A stretch of DNA of 64,000 nt, from positions 20,663,318 to 20,727,317 of the forward strand of contig CM074188.1 of assembly GCA_037179385.1 (NCBI GenBank). Direction: 5' to 3'. The notes beneath the pieces were generated by a model. It was not told where the DNA came from, did not search any database, and worked only from the letters and a program-made list of their open reading frames with translations. This document shows, one piece after another, positions 38,351-50,430 of this stretch (the first letter of the stretch is position 1; every line of letters starts with the position of its first letter). The translations under genes and the position numbers were made by a program. Origin of the DNA: Holothuria scabra (Eukaryota > Echinodermata > Holothuroidea > Aspidochirotida > Holothuriidae).

Positions 38351-40442
38351 CTACCGGTACTGCCTCACGGGAAAGTCAGGACCTAAGGTGTCCTCATTGG
38401 AGTGTTTTGGAATGTACAACTTCGTACCGTGGTTCAATATTTCGATTTCGAGAGGAAGAGAATTCAAACTTTACACCATCTTAGAAAAGGTTTGATGTAC
38501 CTCTCATAGCTCCCTGCTAAAATCCTAGATGCACCAGCGAAGATATAAGGTGAACGAAGAGAGGAAAAATTCCCAGAAATAGCATAAACTTGAAGGGGTG
38601 GGTGGGTTTGGAGGTGTTTCCCTGTTAGTCTTTTACCTTCCCTGTTGCCTATACTCAGTCCCAAAATCCAAATAATATTATCTGGCGACTTATTTTCGCG
38701 CCGCAATATCAGCCTCTTAGCCTCCATTTATTCATGCTCAGAGCTCTCGCTGGTTTCTTCCCCGGATCCACCCATGGCCTGACGGGGCTCTTTCTACGGG
38801 GGGGGGGGGGACTTCTTGCTCGAGGCCAGATCCCCACCAGGGCATAATCTCTGCCTGGAGGAGGGAGGGAAGTTTGCCTCTGGACCCCACCATAATTTCA
38901 TTTCATTGGAGCTTGTCCCTTGATCCAATGGTGTCCCGTAGATGGTTTTGTTTGTTTTCTTCTGTCCTCATTTTGAAGTCCCACAAAACACACACCATCT
39001 AAACAACAATTTTCAAGTCCAATAACTAGAGCCTATGAAGACATTTTTAGTATTTTGTCAGTGAGGTTTTCGGGAGATAATTTTTCCTTCCGAGTCCGAA
39101 GCCTTAGGTATGAGCTTGCAGCAACTGTTTTCGTGCAGACTAGCCCCCAAATATATAGTTTACTGGTATAATTATTTCTTTCGCATTACCGTTCTTACAG
39201 TGAATTTACCGACTACCCCGGGGAAAGTTATCCTTTTGATAAAACAGAATTATGCTGACTGCTTTACCAGTGAAAAGAGGTGAAAACGTGGGAGAAGTAA
39301 GGAGATAAGGCTGTAGAGCCTCTGTGCATATAGCACGTTGTATTACCAGACCCTCTTCTAAATCTAAACAGATAGTTACCATCCCGTCTCAGTGCTTTAT
39401 ATGGTGACAAGTTATAAAAACAAATATAACAGCTGTACACAGTGTACATACAGCTCTTTGGTATAAACAATCACGCAATACTTTAACATTGGTTTCTCAT
39501 AACAAAGCACTGGTTTTACAGTAGTCAGCGCTGACCACTGCTGAAGAGAAGGTTATAAGGCAGACGCAGATGTTTTGATTTGGGTTTCAAATAACACGAA
39601 TGAAAACGTCTGACCAGACGCGTGTTGCACAGTTGTGAACTGGGCAACCAAGGACAAGCAAAGCAGACTGTAATTGGCTGGTCCGCCTCAGGGCGAGCCA
39701 AGGACACACGATCTTCGGCTTTTATAGCTTTCGTGATCTGTGCAGTGAGCTCAGTTTACAAAGTGGGTTTCCTCAATCAAAATGGGGAGGAGCTTCAAAA
39801 ACTTTCAGTGGTGGCAGCATATTCTTTGGGGGGAATACTTCTGCGCTTTAAGGCAATTTTGAAGGGTTGCTTGAACAGCACACAAGCTTGGCAGATACAA
39901 CATGCAGATAGGGATCAGACGCCACCTTGCTTTATTTTCTGTTTTGGGAACATTGTGTACCGTAAAACTTGGAGTAAAAATAGACTCAAAGCCGTAAAGT
40001 ATATATCGGTACCGGTAACCGTTAGTCGCGATTGTACATGCACAATCGCGACTTTCCCATAACAGCAAATGGTTTCCAATCAATGAATTTATACTTGCGC
40101 AGTTGAACTCAAATAAGAATATGGCAAAAGGTGACTTCCTCCTTCTAGCCCCGTACGGCACCGAGGCATGTTTCCAATACTAATTGCAGCACACACACGG
40201 ACTGCTGTATAAAAGTTCGTGAACATAGTTTACAAATCAAAGTGAATCCAAGATGTCAGAGAAAAAGACTCATAAATCTTAATGAGCTAGACTTGTTCGT
40301 TTTGAAGTGCAAAATTGGAGATGTTTTTTCGCCTTTTTTTTCAAGTCTGCTAGGCCGATTTTCCTTCAGAAAAAAAAATGTAGCTTAATGTATTGGTTCT
40401 TTCAAACTACTGCGCCCCTCCTAAGTTGCTTCTGACTTTTCT
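38351..40442. other. Intron, nothing recognised
   Basis: Contains a 146-codon plus-strand open frame (39622-40062) with no recognisable domain and an opposite-strand frame of 118 codons across it; neither is convincing. A 12-base-arm hairpin (AGTCGCGATTGT) lies at about 40023-40052. G-run at 38799-38810. Confidence 0.5.
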
Positions 40443-40446
40443 TTAA

Positions 40447-40695
40447 CCCTTTACCGTTGTTTGGGTCCTTTTGGACCCATGCGGAGAGCTCGGCTGTCAC
40501 ACATCTTTACTGTTTCACGCGGAGCTCGAAACTGCGAGTAACTACCCGAAAATTCGGCCACAACAGCGAGAGAGACAATAGTTTAAGGTCACGGGGTCAA
40601 TGGCCTACGGAAGCCGATGCGGGGCGGGCTACGTCCGCTTTTCCGCCCACTCCAGGCGCGCAAATTTTCTCCCATCGGAGCACAACTGTAAAGGG
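40447..40695. mobile_element. piggyBac-type MITE
   Basis: Flanked on both sides by TTAA (40443-40446 and 40696-40699). Terminal inverted repeats CCCTTTACCGTTGT and ACAACTGTAAAGGG pair over 14 bases with one mismatch. TTAA duplication with CCC ends is the hallmark of the piggyBac superfamily. A subterminal hairpin GGGTCC-TTTT-GGACCC lies just inside. The interior is GC-rich against AT-rich surroundings and encodes no transposase (the 80-codon frame has no domain). It is non-autonomous and 249 bases long. Confidence 0.85.
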
Positions 40696-40699
40696 TTAA

Positions 40700-41119
40700 A
40701 ATAGGAACCATGCAGCCTTTTGGCAAGCGCCCTATTTTAACAAAATCTGAGACGGGAAATTGTGCTTAAGTAGGTCGTGGGGACACCCCTACTTTCCAAA
40801 TGCAAATTAGCCAAGAAATTGAATTTTTCACGTTTCAAGATGTACCACAGCAAGTTTGAACTTAGCATTTTGGATTTTTCACCTATTCAAGTGTCGATTC
40901 ACCCAAAGTGGGGATATCGACATTTTCATGGTTAAAATCATGTGTCCCCGATTGACGGTCAAAACATGTATGTGTGTGTGTGTGTTTGAGGGAGCGTTTT
41001 TTCCTTTCTTCTTCTTTGTTCTTAATTCGGCGATTGGATTCATAGCCCCCAAAACGCATTATCGAACTCCCTTATTATATGTTTTCTCATGCAAAAGAAA
41101 TGAAATCCGCATATCTTAC
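40700..41119. other. Intron between exon 4 and the MITE
   Basis: A (TG)n tract near 40970-40985. Nothing else seen. Confidence 0.5.
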
Positions 41120-41434
41120 CCGTCATTGCACTTCGCATCGTTTTAGATACCGAGAACTGTCGGCTTCCAGTTTCCATCAAGAGAGTAGCTTTGTAGTTTG
41201 TGTAGGGCTGCATACCAGTAAAATTGAAAGAGCGTGCCGTTTTTTCAAGTTTTTCCGTAACTTCAAGACTTTCTGGAATGTACCGGTAACAGTTATCATG
41301 GTCCAATTTATATATCATCAAAGTTTGGTTGGTAACATTACAGGTCTCTGGAGGAACCATCCAATTCACGCGCAATGAAACGTCCCCTGGGCTTCTACGT
41401 TCTGATTGCAATGTGAGATTGAGATCCCCAAGCC
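41120..41434 (-). CDS. FN3 domain exon 4 (type X2)
   Basis: Encodes 105 residues beginning GLGDLNLTLQSERRSPGD. The strand-B tryptophan is in VSLRVNWMVPPETC. TCNVTNQTLMIYKLDHDNC carries two cysteines and a sequon in the same spacing as exon 1. RSFNFTGMQPYTNYKATLL holds the E-F loop and the F-strand tyrosine. The acceptor is TTTTTCAG after a pyrimidine tract; the donor is G|GTAAGATA, close to consensus. Phase 1 at both ends joins to exon 3 (AAAG) and exon 5. Like the X-type exon at 62 kb, it probably has a disulfide between the two cysteines. Extracellular FN3 module; ligand unknown. Confidence 0.9.
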
Positions 41435-41689
41435 CTGAAAAACAGTAAAAAACCATTATAAACTTACAGCAGTTGAACTAGCATCAGTTCTTTTAGGGAT
41501 CGAGTAGCCTGTGTAGCTCCTATGTGACTGGCGTTCGTCGTTTTAGCTACTGCTCCTTCATTGATTTTCGTCACGAAAAAAGCTTACCCGCTCCTCTTAA
41601 AACTCAGAGAGCTGCTTCGACAGTCGGTTTGTTAGATCTATGACTCCAAACCAAACGTATATGCTAAATTCCTTCATTCTCGCTATAGA
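41435..41689. other. Intron, nothing recognised
   Basis: Short intron stretch next to exon 4. Confidence 0.5.
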
Positions 41690-42060
41690 GTACTTTCACG
41701 TTACGTCAAAATTGGTGAGCCACTCCCACTGTCGGGCAAAATATAACAGTGTTTCAATGCAACAGTAACACGTTAGTCGTCAGCTGCTTCTCAGCTAGCT
41801 ACAATAAATGCATACTACACCAATTTTTGCGGGGGGGCTATGCCCGAAATGCCAACATTTGTCATTGGCAAAAGAATTAATTCTTTCCAAGTGACACATG
41901 GTAAAACTGATCGATGGCCTGGTGGAGGGGTCTAAGGGAAGGGGGACACCAATATGAAGGTCTCTTAGATGGAGAATGGTGCAATCTTTTGGAGATTTTG
42001 TACTTATTTCAAGTTGAACAATTTCTATTTTCAGCTTAAAATTTGCAGTCATTTAGCCTA
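41690..42060. repeat. Mosaic of two dispersed repeats
   Basis: 41690-41830 matches 21115-21260 (GAGCCACTCCCACTG-like, TTCTCAGCTAGCTAC). 41900-42000 matches 12560-12670 (GGTCTAAG, GGTGCAAT). Non-coding, class unknown. Confidence 0.55.
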
Positions 42061-42545
42061 AACTTGAGCAGATAAATCAGACAGATTTGGCCCAATTTGT
42101 GGCGCTTTAAAATATTTACGGGGAAATCCCCCGCTGACTTCTCCACAGGATTGAACACTTACGCAATGCAGTAACGAGCCTTCAAGTTACAAAAAATCAC
42201 CCAGCTCTGTGGATATAGGCACCCAACTTACGCCGAAGGCTACACAAACCTGTTCAGCTGAGGAGTCCAGGGGTTGCCTTAGGGCCCCGTGGAGTCCAGG
42301 GGAAATGCCCTGGCCGGGGTCCAGGAGGCAGGGCCCTTGGAGGCTCCTGTGTTTCTGATATTTCGTAAGGCCCAAACACTCTGGCTTTTAACGTTTGAAA
42401 AAGTTCACAAAATCCAATAATGTGAACACGGCTGCATGGGCCAATACCACCTTGTCTGGGGGTAGATATCAAAAACATTATTTCACAGTCTACGCCTATA
42501 TATTTTCAGATTCAGTTATGCGAATCTGAAAATATATAGTTATTC
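42061..42545. other. Intron with G-rich repeat and a perfect hairpin
   Basis: 42270-42330 has repeated GGAGTCCAGGGG/GGTCCAGGAGG words. 42496-42539 is a perfect hairpin with 18-base arms (CTATATATTTTCAGATTC) and an 8-base loop, immediately left of the BEL/Pao remnant. Confidence 0.7.
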
Positions 42546-43010
42546 GCATTGTTATGTTCTCTGATGCATCAGAACAGGCCCTTGGAACGGCAGCCTATAT
42601 TAGATACAAGATGCAAAATGGTCAATATGCATCACAACTTGTGTCCAGCAAGAGCAGGGTGGCACTAATCGAAATTGTCAGTATTGTTCGATTGGAGCTT
42701 AGTGCAGCAGTGATGAGCAAGAGATTGGCCAGTTACATCCTGAAATAGATGCGGATTGACTTTAGCAAGTGTTTTATATTCTGGACAGTGAAATTGTCAG
42801 GACTATGATACGAAAGGAAAGTTATGGATACAAAACATTTGCTGCAACCAGAATTGGCGAAATTAGGCAAGGGACTGAACAAAACGACAGGTGGTGGTGC
42901 AAAGGTGAACTGAATGTGGCAGACTTTATTACAAGGGGTAGAATGGAAGTTTCAACATGTAGTAGAGGGCAGAAGGGTCCTGAATTCCTGACACTTCCTT
43001 TTAAATAGTG
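42546..43010 (+). pseudogene. BEL/Pao retrotransposon RNase H fragment
   Basis: The frame from about 42551 reads FSDASEQALGTAAYIRY, then QLVSSKSRVA and IVRLELSAAVMSKRLASYIL. This is the RNase H part of BEL/Pao pol, with the first catalytic aspartate in SDAS and the glutamate in RLELSAAV. A TAG at about 42746 and a frameshift follow. The next frame (42769-43008) continues with FYILDSEIVRTMIRKE and WCKGELNVADFITRG, the usual RNase H end. Gag, protease and RT are absent to the left. It removes RNA from RNA-DNA hybrids in the live element; here it is a broken remnant inside an intron. Confidence 0.8.
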
Positions 43011-43500
43011 GCCTACTAGTCAGGGATATTACGAAAAAACATACCAGAGAGAGTGACGGTAGTAATGGTTGGAGAGTCAATGAAAGTGATACACTGGCAA
43101 ACAGAATCAACATCAGAAAATACAGCAGTTATAACAGTCTGCTTAGGGTAACGGTCAGAGTTCTGTCACTTTACAGCAAAAGGAAGCTCAATGGTCCAGT
43201 GAGTGAACCCAGTGCTGAGGAAATTTGAAGGGCAGAAGTTGTTTGGGTGATAGAAGCCCAGAGGCCAATGTTGAGACTATTTGAAGATAAATTGAGCCAG
43301 TTTAACAAGTTGTGTGCTAGGGCTTGGCCCTAGGTAACGTGAAGATGGGATTATTATTTTTTTTTGGGGGGGGGGGGCAGAATTGAAGAGCATGTTCACT
43401 GTAGCTACAACAAGGAAAAGATAGCATTGGTGCAAGAAATCACCCTTTCTCAAGGTTGAATTACATGAATGCACATGGTAGAAGACACAGCGGCTGAAAC
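43011..43500 (+). pseudogene. BEL/Pao region between RNase H and integrase, decayed
   Basis: Several stops in all plus frames. Fragments such as VTVRVLSLYSKRKLNG-like can be read in pieces between frames. A G-run lies at 43366-43377. Included because it links two recognisable pol parts. Confidence 0.5.
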
Positions 43501-44175
43501 CATCACCACCATGGATGTGAGTGGGCGTAGACCAGTTTGATCCATTTACAACTAGAAAAGAAGCAAACAAGTGGGCCAGAGGTACGGTCTATGGTGTCAT
43601 TTTCAACTGTCTTGTCGCAACAGACGTTTACCTTGATGTGGCAGCTGATTATGGGGCAGGCACATTTCTGCAAGTAATGAGGAGGTTCGTGACAATACGA
43701 GGATATCCGAAGGAGATTTTCAGTGACGAATTCAGCACACAGCTTAGGGCCGCAGCAACTCAGTTTAAGGGTTTTGGAGCTGAAATGGGTTAACTTGGAA
43801 GTTTTACAGCCCAGATGCTTCTTGGCAAAATGGTGCAACAGAGAGCTTAAACAGAGGGGTCGAGAAAGCACTCCAACATTCAATTGGAAACCAGGTGCTG
43901 ATGTACAGGGAACTTCAAACTGTGATGTATGAGGTAGCAAATCTAATGAAAAAAAGACCAATTGGGCGACATCCAACGGAGTATTTAGATGGATCACATC
44001 TCTGCCCAAATGATCTTTTGTTGGGATAATCTATAAGGCTACCTGATGGGACATTTAGTGACAATGTGAGCCCAAAGCAGAGGTTGCAATTCATTCAAAG
44101 TCTTGTGAATGGGTTTTAAAGAAATTGGACACGCGATTATTTTTCATCGCTAATGGTAAGGCAAAAGTGGCATAT
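43501..44175 (+). pseudogene. BEL/Pao integrase fragment
   Basis: 43521-43793 reads GVDQFDPFTTRKEANKWARG, VYGVIFNCLVATDVYLDVA and FLQVMRRFVTIRGYPKEIFS, matching the integrase core of BEL/Pao elements with the DVYLD and SDE regions. A frameshift near 43790 follows. The continuation in pieces (FYSPDASWQNGA, TVMYEVANLMKKRPIGRHPT, DGSHLCPNDLLLG, SPKQRLQFIQSLVNGF) matches the C-terminal part up to about 44170. Several stops are present. No long terminal repeat was seen on either side. An old, dead copy. Confidence 0.8.
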
Positions 44176-47100
44176 TGTCAAACGTTAAACTATTAGTTTT
44201 GGGTTTAAGATGTCATTAAATGTTTGTTTAGTATACATGCCATGTTCTTAAGTATAATCTGTCGACAAATAAGCCACACATAAACGTAGCGAATTTCTGC
44301 GTAGTTGAAGTCTTGCTTCAACGTGGCTAGGTTAAACTTCCCGCTAATTGCATGATGCCATCGTACAAACGTACTTGACATTTTTAAAAAATCATAACTC
44401 CATCATCGAACATCCTACAGACTTTATTTTACCACCAAAAAATAGCCAAAACATTATTCTATTGAATTCTAATGTTTTTGGTATTAGGGTAAAATTTTAC
44501 ACAAAATGCCATTAATATTTGTTAATATTAAACAATATTAAAAAAAATGCTCCAAAAATGGAAAAATGGCCCAAAATTTTCAAAAAATAGAAAATGATAG
44601 GTAGAAATACCCATCCTACTCAGATTTTATTTGTAGTTATGTAACAACCATTAGAAGCACCATTAGGTGTCAAAAATTGGGTAGAGTAAGTCATTTCAGA
44701 GATATTACACAAAAATCGGTCAAAAAACGGCAAAAGTTGACATTTTCGGGTAAAAAAACATGCTATCAGAAAAAAATCTTTACTCGGCAACCCTTGGTCC
44801 GATTTGATCCGAATAAACGCCAAAGAGTTTGTCTAAGGCATCCTTATAAATATCCAGAAAACCAGAATTTTAGAGCAAGGGTAGGAGTTGCTGTAAATTT
44901 TGAAGTTGCAGGCCTTCGTGTTTTCGAAAATTGTCAATTTTGCGCCCGAACGCCTCTTTTCAACCCAAATTCAACCCCACATTACCTATCAATTACAACG
45001 CCCATATAACTTCAAATCCAATTCCACTTATGGCATCAAAAAGCTACCTTCTCAAAACAAGATGAGTCATAGCAGCTCACAGGCAGGAAAAGCAGTTGAA
45101 CCCAAGGTCAAATGACGCTAATCCCCATGTGAATCACAGATCTCTATAATAAACCTGGATAGCGCTTTTGGCAGTATTTTTGAAGTCACCGTGCCGCCAT
45201 CTTACCACTCCCAAAACACAGATTACGTAATCGCAATTGCAACCACTAAAGTACAATGAAGCTACGCAGTTAGCAAGACTTCATAAGAAATTGGACAATT
45301 TAGCAACACAAATGCCATCGTGTGCGGCTGTCAATTGCACCAGTGGATAGTTTAAAGATTGCCAAAGAACATTTCACTAATAAATGGATAGGCAGAAACA
45401 AAAATATGCAAATAACAAGGCTCATTAGTAGACAGGTGGATGAGTGACCTCATGATTTTCAATCACAGGAAAAACTTGTTGATGGTTGGCATCATCACTG
45501 GGGCCGGTTAAGGTCCCGTGGGTTCGGGACGGTTTTGGTTATTTGATAAAGTGTATTTAGACAACTCTTGCTGGTTTCAGCAGGCTGCAGTGCGACATTA
45601 CAATGCTCTTCGTTGCAACGTTGGTCAATTAGGCCTACAATGAACATCATTTACTTGTTGTTTTGGTTAAACCACATTTATTTTGACTCATTATATTGTT
45701 ACTGTCAAAGGCATACGATAGAGATGATAGAGATTGTTGGGGGACTGAGGGTTTTGAAGGGGGCAGGGTTACGGGTATGAATAAATAGATACTGTTGGGA
45801 GTACTAGTATGGGTTAAAAGAGTGTTTCAAGGGTGTTAAATAATTTTTGAGAGACTAGCTGTGGGCTGTTAGTATGACTGTTTGACAATAATTATTTTTA
45901 CAATATCAAGTGTAATTATGTTCTAATCTTTATTTAAAACTAAAGCAATGTAATTGTTAATATTGAAGTGATTATTTTATATTTTTGTGATTTAAAGAGG
46001 TGATTAAATTAAGAGAACATCAAGTTTAGTAGGAGACTGTATTTTTATTTTTTTATTTTTTTATTTTTTTATTTATTTATTTATTTGTCATTTTACATGG
46101 TTTTAAGCTGTTATCAGTACCCACTCCATGGAACTGCTTTCAACTTGACAATTTCATCATGCACATGTATAGTGCTACGTACACCTTTGGGGTCCTCAGT
46201 CTGCCCATGGCTAACTAAAGGCTTATTGTGCTAATTTTTAACACATCGAACATTCTCTACAGCCCCCTCCCCCACCCGATGCCCCTTCGTCCATTTTCCT
46301 CACCACCACGATCGCTAAGAAGTCATTAGCAAGTGGTGACTGAAAACTTCTGCACAGTAACGTACGCCCAGCTGTTAGTCAGCAGCGTAGGAATGGGAGT
46401 AATACGGCTGCCGTCGCATGTTCGCGGTGACTTCATCTGTTTGTACGTGCTTCTATAGACAAAGCGCTATCCATGTTTATTAAAGAGATCAGTGATGTGA
46501 ATACATGTGCACTCACGCGTGCATGTAATGTAAACAAAGGACTTCAAATGTAAACAAAGATAGAAAGTGCCATACCACGGCGCCTTGGGCGCAGTTGGTT
46601 TATTCCCACCAATACCAATTTGTCCCTCCATGTATTTATACCACGAGCCGCCACTGGCTGTCAGTCAGACTTAACAAAATGCAGTTCTGATAGTCTCACC
46701 TTAGTTTTCCCTGAGTCATGTGCCCTCCTATAAAAATCTGTGCCCCCCCATTGCCCCCCCCCCCCCTGGTGAAAAAATCCTGGCTACGCCACTGACCAGA
46801 CTTAATGTCTTTTGTACAGTTTGGGATTCAAAGCGAGTTTACAACCAAGTGAAGGTGTCAGATTAATTTTTATCTAAAACCTTACATTAGTGAACAACTT
46901 CGGTTTCCGATGGAAATACTCCAATCAGCTGCTTTCATGAGCAGCAGATTCCACAACCATTCTGTTATAACAGAAGCATACGAACTTGGGTGTACATAAC
47001 AACAAACAAATAATTTTCACATAAGAGACGTTGAAGGTAAGATCACCGTTCAGTTTAATCTTAGATAAACTGTCATAATGTCAATTACCATTAGCATTAA

Positions 47101-47569
47101 GAGATAGTAACAATTTTTTGAAAGACCATCTTACTTGAATAATTAGATTTCTGGACGAGTTTTGGCATAGGCCTAGGAAAAAATTTCATAATTGTTGGTC
47201 AAATGACATCGTTCACACCGAAAAAAATGTCGAACGTAAATCTCGTAAAATTTGTCAATGCGTATTTAGGCTACTTCATTAAAGAAAGTATCCCTTTAGT
47301 CCGATTTGAAGTGCTGTCCCTCGGTATCATAATTCAAGAACGATTCTTTCAATCAAGTGACAATATCAATTGTTTTAATTTGGTAATTTCAGACAAAATG
47401 ATCCACTCTTCGATGTACCTTAATATTCAGTATTTCTGGTCTGAAATAACATGAAAAATCATACTTTTAAGAAAAGTGAAAGGGAGTTTTGGATATTTAG
47501 CTGATATTTGAAGACACTTGGGGAAAGTACTTAGTCATCTAAAGAAGTATAAGGTGTATATATTCTTAC
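44176..47569. other. Intron, mostly unrecognised
   Basis: AT-rich; no FN3 or other domain frame. A TTTTTATT microsatellite lies at 46038-46086. An ATG at 45312 followed by PSCAAVNCTSG and a stop recalls a THAP zinc-finger start but does not continue. Poly-C at 46756-46767. Confidence 0.5.
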
Positions 47570-47887
47570 CTTTACATGCTACGGACTCTTGGATGGGACT
47601 TAGCGGACCTTCTGTCCTAGGGTTATTATCTACAAGTTTAATCCGAAATTCATACACTGCCCCAGATGTGAGATTCGACAGTTGATGGGATGTTTCTTTG
47701 AACTTATTCACTTCCATGGACGTTGAACTCTCATCTTTCAAGCGATAAAGTAGAATGTATTGAATGTCTTCAACGGGTCCCTGTCCATAGTCGACACTTG
47801 CATCCCACTCAGGCCACCTAACAGTTATTGCTTTTGACGATAAGTTATGGAAAGTCAAAGGTGAAACATCTCGGTAACTTGGTGGAT
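47570..47887 (-). CDS. FN3 domain exon 3 (type Z1)
   Basis: Encodes 106 residues; the first codon (GAT) is completed by the last base of exon 2. Landmarks: PPSYRDVSPLTFHNLSSKAI, the strand-B tryptophan in ITVRWPEWDASVDYGQGPVE, the C-strand DIQYILLYRLKDES, and the E-F region HQLSNLTSGAVYEFRIKLV with the conserved leucine and tyrosine. It ends IQESVACKG. The acceptor TTTCTTGCAG and donor G|GTAAGAAT are strong. Phase 1 at both ends. It lacks the PPCG motif of Y and the paired cysteines of X, so it forms a third domain type, seen only once in the window. Extracellular role inferred. Confidence 0.9.
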
Positions 47888-49170
47888 CTGCAAGAAAGAA
47901 AAAAATGTTTCAAATTATAGGCCTACCGTAGATCTCATGTATTGGAACTTACGGCGATTGTCCTTGCTACTCAGCATAAGAATTGGAGTAGGGAAAACAA
48001 GCTAGTGGGCCACAAACGAAAAGTGTCTTGGTCAGCTCTATTTAACCAATTGGTTAGAAACTGAGTCGTAAAACTCCATCTAACCTAATCTCATACATTG
48101 AATTCACAATAACTTCACTTTGGAGGAAACAAGTGAAACACGTGATTCATCGCAGTAAAACTCCCTCAAGTGTAATAGGCTTAGATCTGACGTCATTTGT
48201 AGGTTTCTAAGTTTGTAATTTCACGTCTTTTTTTTTTCGTTTTCTTTTTTCGTTATCTTTTTTCCTTATTTTGATGCCTTATGCTTTTTGTTACAAACTG
48301 TGTGTTATGTATCTTTTATAATTACCTCTGTCTCTTATACCTCATATTGAGGATGAACTGAGAATAAAACTGAAAACTGAAACGCAATCCGATCGGTTGA
48401 CAAATCAGCTGTCTGCATTTGTTGCTGTTACTTGTAATGTTCACACGTGCTTTAATCCAAATAAGGGAACACTTTTAATTTCCCAAAAAGTGATGTTTTT
48501 TGTAACTCATTGGCTATGAGCAAAGGTATTGATGTAGACGTTTTTCAAAGTGCCACCATTTCTGTTCTAACCTTATGCAAATTACCTCGTAATTATTGGA
48601 CAGATATTTGACAGATAAAGTGTCTGATAGTCATATTTTTCTCGAAAGCAATTTAACCTTTACAAGAAATTCCTCGGAAATAAAATTGCAACAAGTGTCC
48701 ATAAAACAAGTTGACAGAAATAAGGTACAATAAGTCCTACTTGGTAAGTCGGTCGTTGGACATCACAAATTCGCATCTTAAGTTCATGTTTATTCATGAA
48801 ACAAACCTGCACTCTTCATACCAAGTAAATACATTGTACTAAGTGTTCCCCTTTCATTTCAGTCTGTCTGGAAAAGTAAACGAAACAGGACTGGTTACCC
48901 CGACTTTGCCTTTGATCTTCCATCCAATTGCTCCTTGAACTAATTAGAACGAGTGACAAAATTGGTCAACATTTAAAATAGAAACTAGGAAAAAACCGAG
49001 GATATGAAGTGCTTATAATTCTTTCAAACCGGGCATACTACGTATTTGATAAGTATTAATTAATGACAGCAACAATAATAACACATATAATAATATAACT
49101 CTGCTTTCACACATTTTTGCTGCAATGTCTTGAAGTGCACCTCAAGTCTAAATTTTCAAAAATGTATACA
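47888..49170. other. Intron, nothing recognised
   Basis: The words GGTTGACAAATCAGCTGTCT near 48397 also occur near 61852, a small dispersed repeat. No coding exon seen. Confidence 0.5.
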
Positions 49171-49555
49171 TTACATAGACATTCCTAAGCTGTGATATAA
49201 AATGTTGAAGTCAATACCCCCATTTTTAAAATGGTACATTGGGCAATAATTTTTGACGTCATTGTTTAAATACTCAAATTACTGTCTTTGTATATCTTAG
49301 TTTTTCTGAATGCTACTGCGCCTTGTGCCAATCTTTTATATGTTGGGTGTTGTGATTTAACAAGCCCCCCCCCCCCCCCCCCCCACTGCACAACGTGCTT
49401 TGCAAAAAACAGGAAGCGTTGAAGGTCAAATACTTTTGATTTCGAAGAAAACAAAACCGGTAATGTGAGTTGTACAACAAGAAAGTAACAAATTATTGCG
49501 CAATGTTGTTTAAGTCAGTAAATTTCAACGTTCTCTCCCACTTTTTAAGAAGACA
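49171..49555. repeat. Diverged intron duplicate, copy B (left part)
   Basis: Matches 9950-10370 (GACGTCATTGTT, CAAATTACTGTCTTTGTAT, ACAGGAAGCGTTGAAG, AATGTGAGTTGTACAACAAG, TAAATTTCAACG). A 19-base C run sits at about 49366-49384. Continues at 50283 after a LINE insertion. Confidence 0.75.
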
Positions 49556-50282
49556 CTGCTGTGTAAACCCTTTTTTAGAACTTGTTCATAGTGCAATTAG
49601 ACCCTCACTTCACAGCTAGATGATATGTTTTGGAAAGGAGTTTTTCAAAGTTGGGCATATACGTCCTTGCTATTCATCCATTGGCCAATTGTCATTCTGT
49701 TGATGAATTTGTTATCCACAATGTTTGGAATAGTGATGGTTTTCTTGTTGAAAATCAATGTATATATCCTAAACAGTTATACGACAGAAGTATTTTTTGT
49801 GTGAGTGACTTTTTAGACAACAATAGTGAGTTCTTTTCTTACGATACCTTTTGCCAAAGGTTTAATGTCTCTATTAACCTTTTTACGTACTTTGACATGG
49901 TAAATTCTATTCGTAAGGTGGCACGTAAAACTTCTCTTGGGTTTAATTCTAGGACAAACTCATTTGGGATTTATTATCCATTGTTTTGTAGGGTTTTCTT
50001 TTCTTTTCTTTTAAACAAGAATGCAAATTCTTTTATGAATTTCTATTAAAAGATTATTCTTATGAAAGCAACGCACGCATGCGGTGGAATGAAAAATTAA
50101 ATATAAATATAAGTCAGAAATGTTGGGGGAATATAAACCTGACGACTATTTTAACAACGAAAGATACGAATGCCCTAATAAAATTGGGGCATTTATCTCC
50201 TATGAAAAAAATATTAATATTACTAAAGATATCTTTTTGTCAATTGTTAACTTGTGAAAACAAATATATATTTTAAAAAAAT
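49556..50282 (+). pseudogene. LINE ORF2 C-terminal remnant (L1/Tx1-like)
   Basis: The open frame 49630-50049 contains HNVWNSDGFLVENQCIYPKQ, DRSIFCVSDFLDNNSEFFSY and TFCQRFNVSINLFTYFDMVN. This pattern (a W-N start, an xIxxxxDxLxxxGxFxSxxxF block, then N-x-x-F-x-Y) is typical of the region after the RT in L1/Tx1-type LINEs. The second frame (50079-50276) begins MRWNEKLNINIS, also reminiscent of that C-terminus. Endonuclease and RT are missing. It interrupts copy B of the intron duplicate exactly, so it inserted after that duplication. Clade assignment is tentative. Confidence 0.6.
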
Positions 50283-50430
50283 CAACATTAAACATCTCAG
50301 CAATGAGAAAAAACTATGCCGATGGGAGTTGCATGAATAAGATGTATTTTTGAACCTCTGCAATATATATATTTGAAAATACTAGACTTGAGTTGCAGTA
50401 TAGCCTGCCGTAAGTGTAGTATTCCAATAC
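50283..50430. repeat. Diverged intron duplicate, copy B (right part)
   Basis: Matches 10370-10490: AACATCTCAGCAATG, TGGGAGTTGCAT-like, GACTTGAGTTGCAG-like. Resumes the alignment after the LINE. Confidence 0.7.

Noticed and set aside
39622..40062. 146-codon plus-strand frame
   Set aside because: No recognisable domain and overlapped by an equally long opposite frame; probably chance or an old repeat.
45312..45350. ATG with PSCAAVNCTSG, like the start of a THAP zinc finger
   Set aside because: Stops after 12 codons and no THAP continuation (AVPTIF-type end) was found in any frame nearby.
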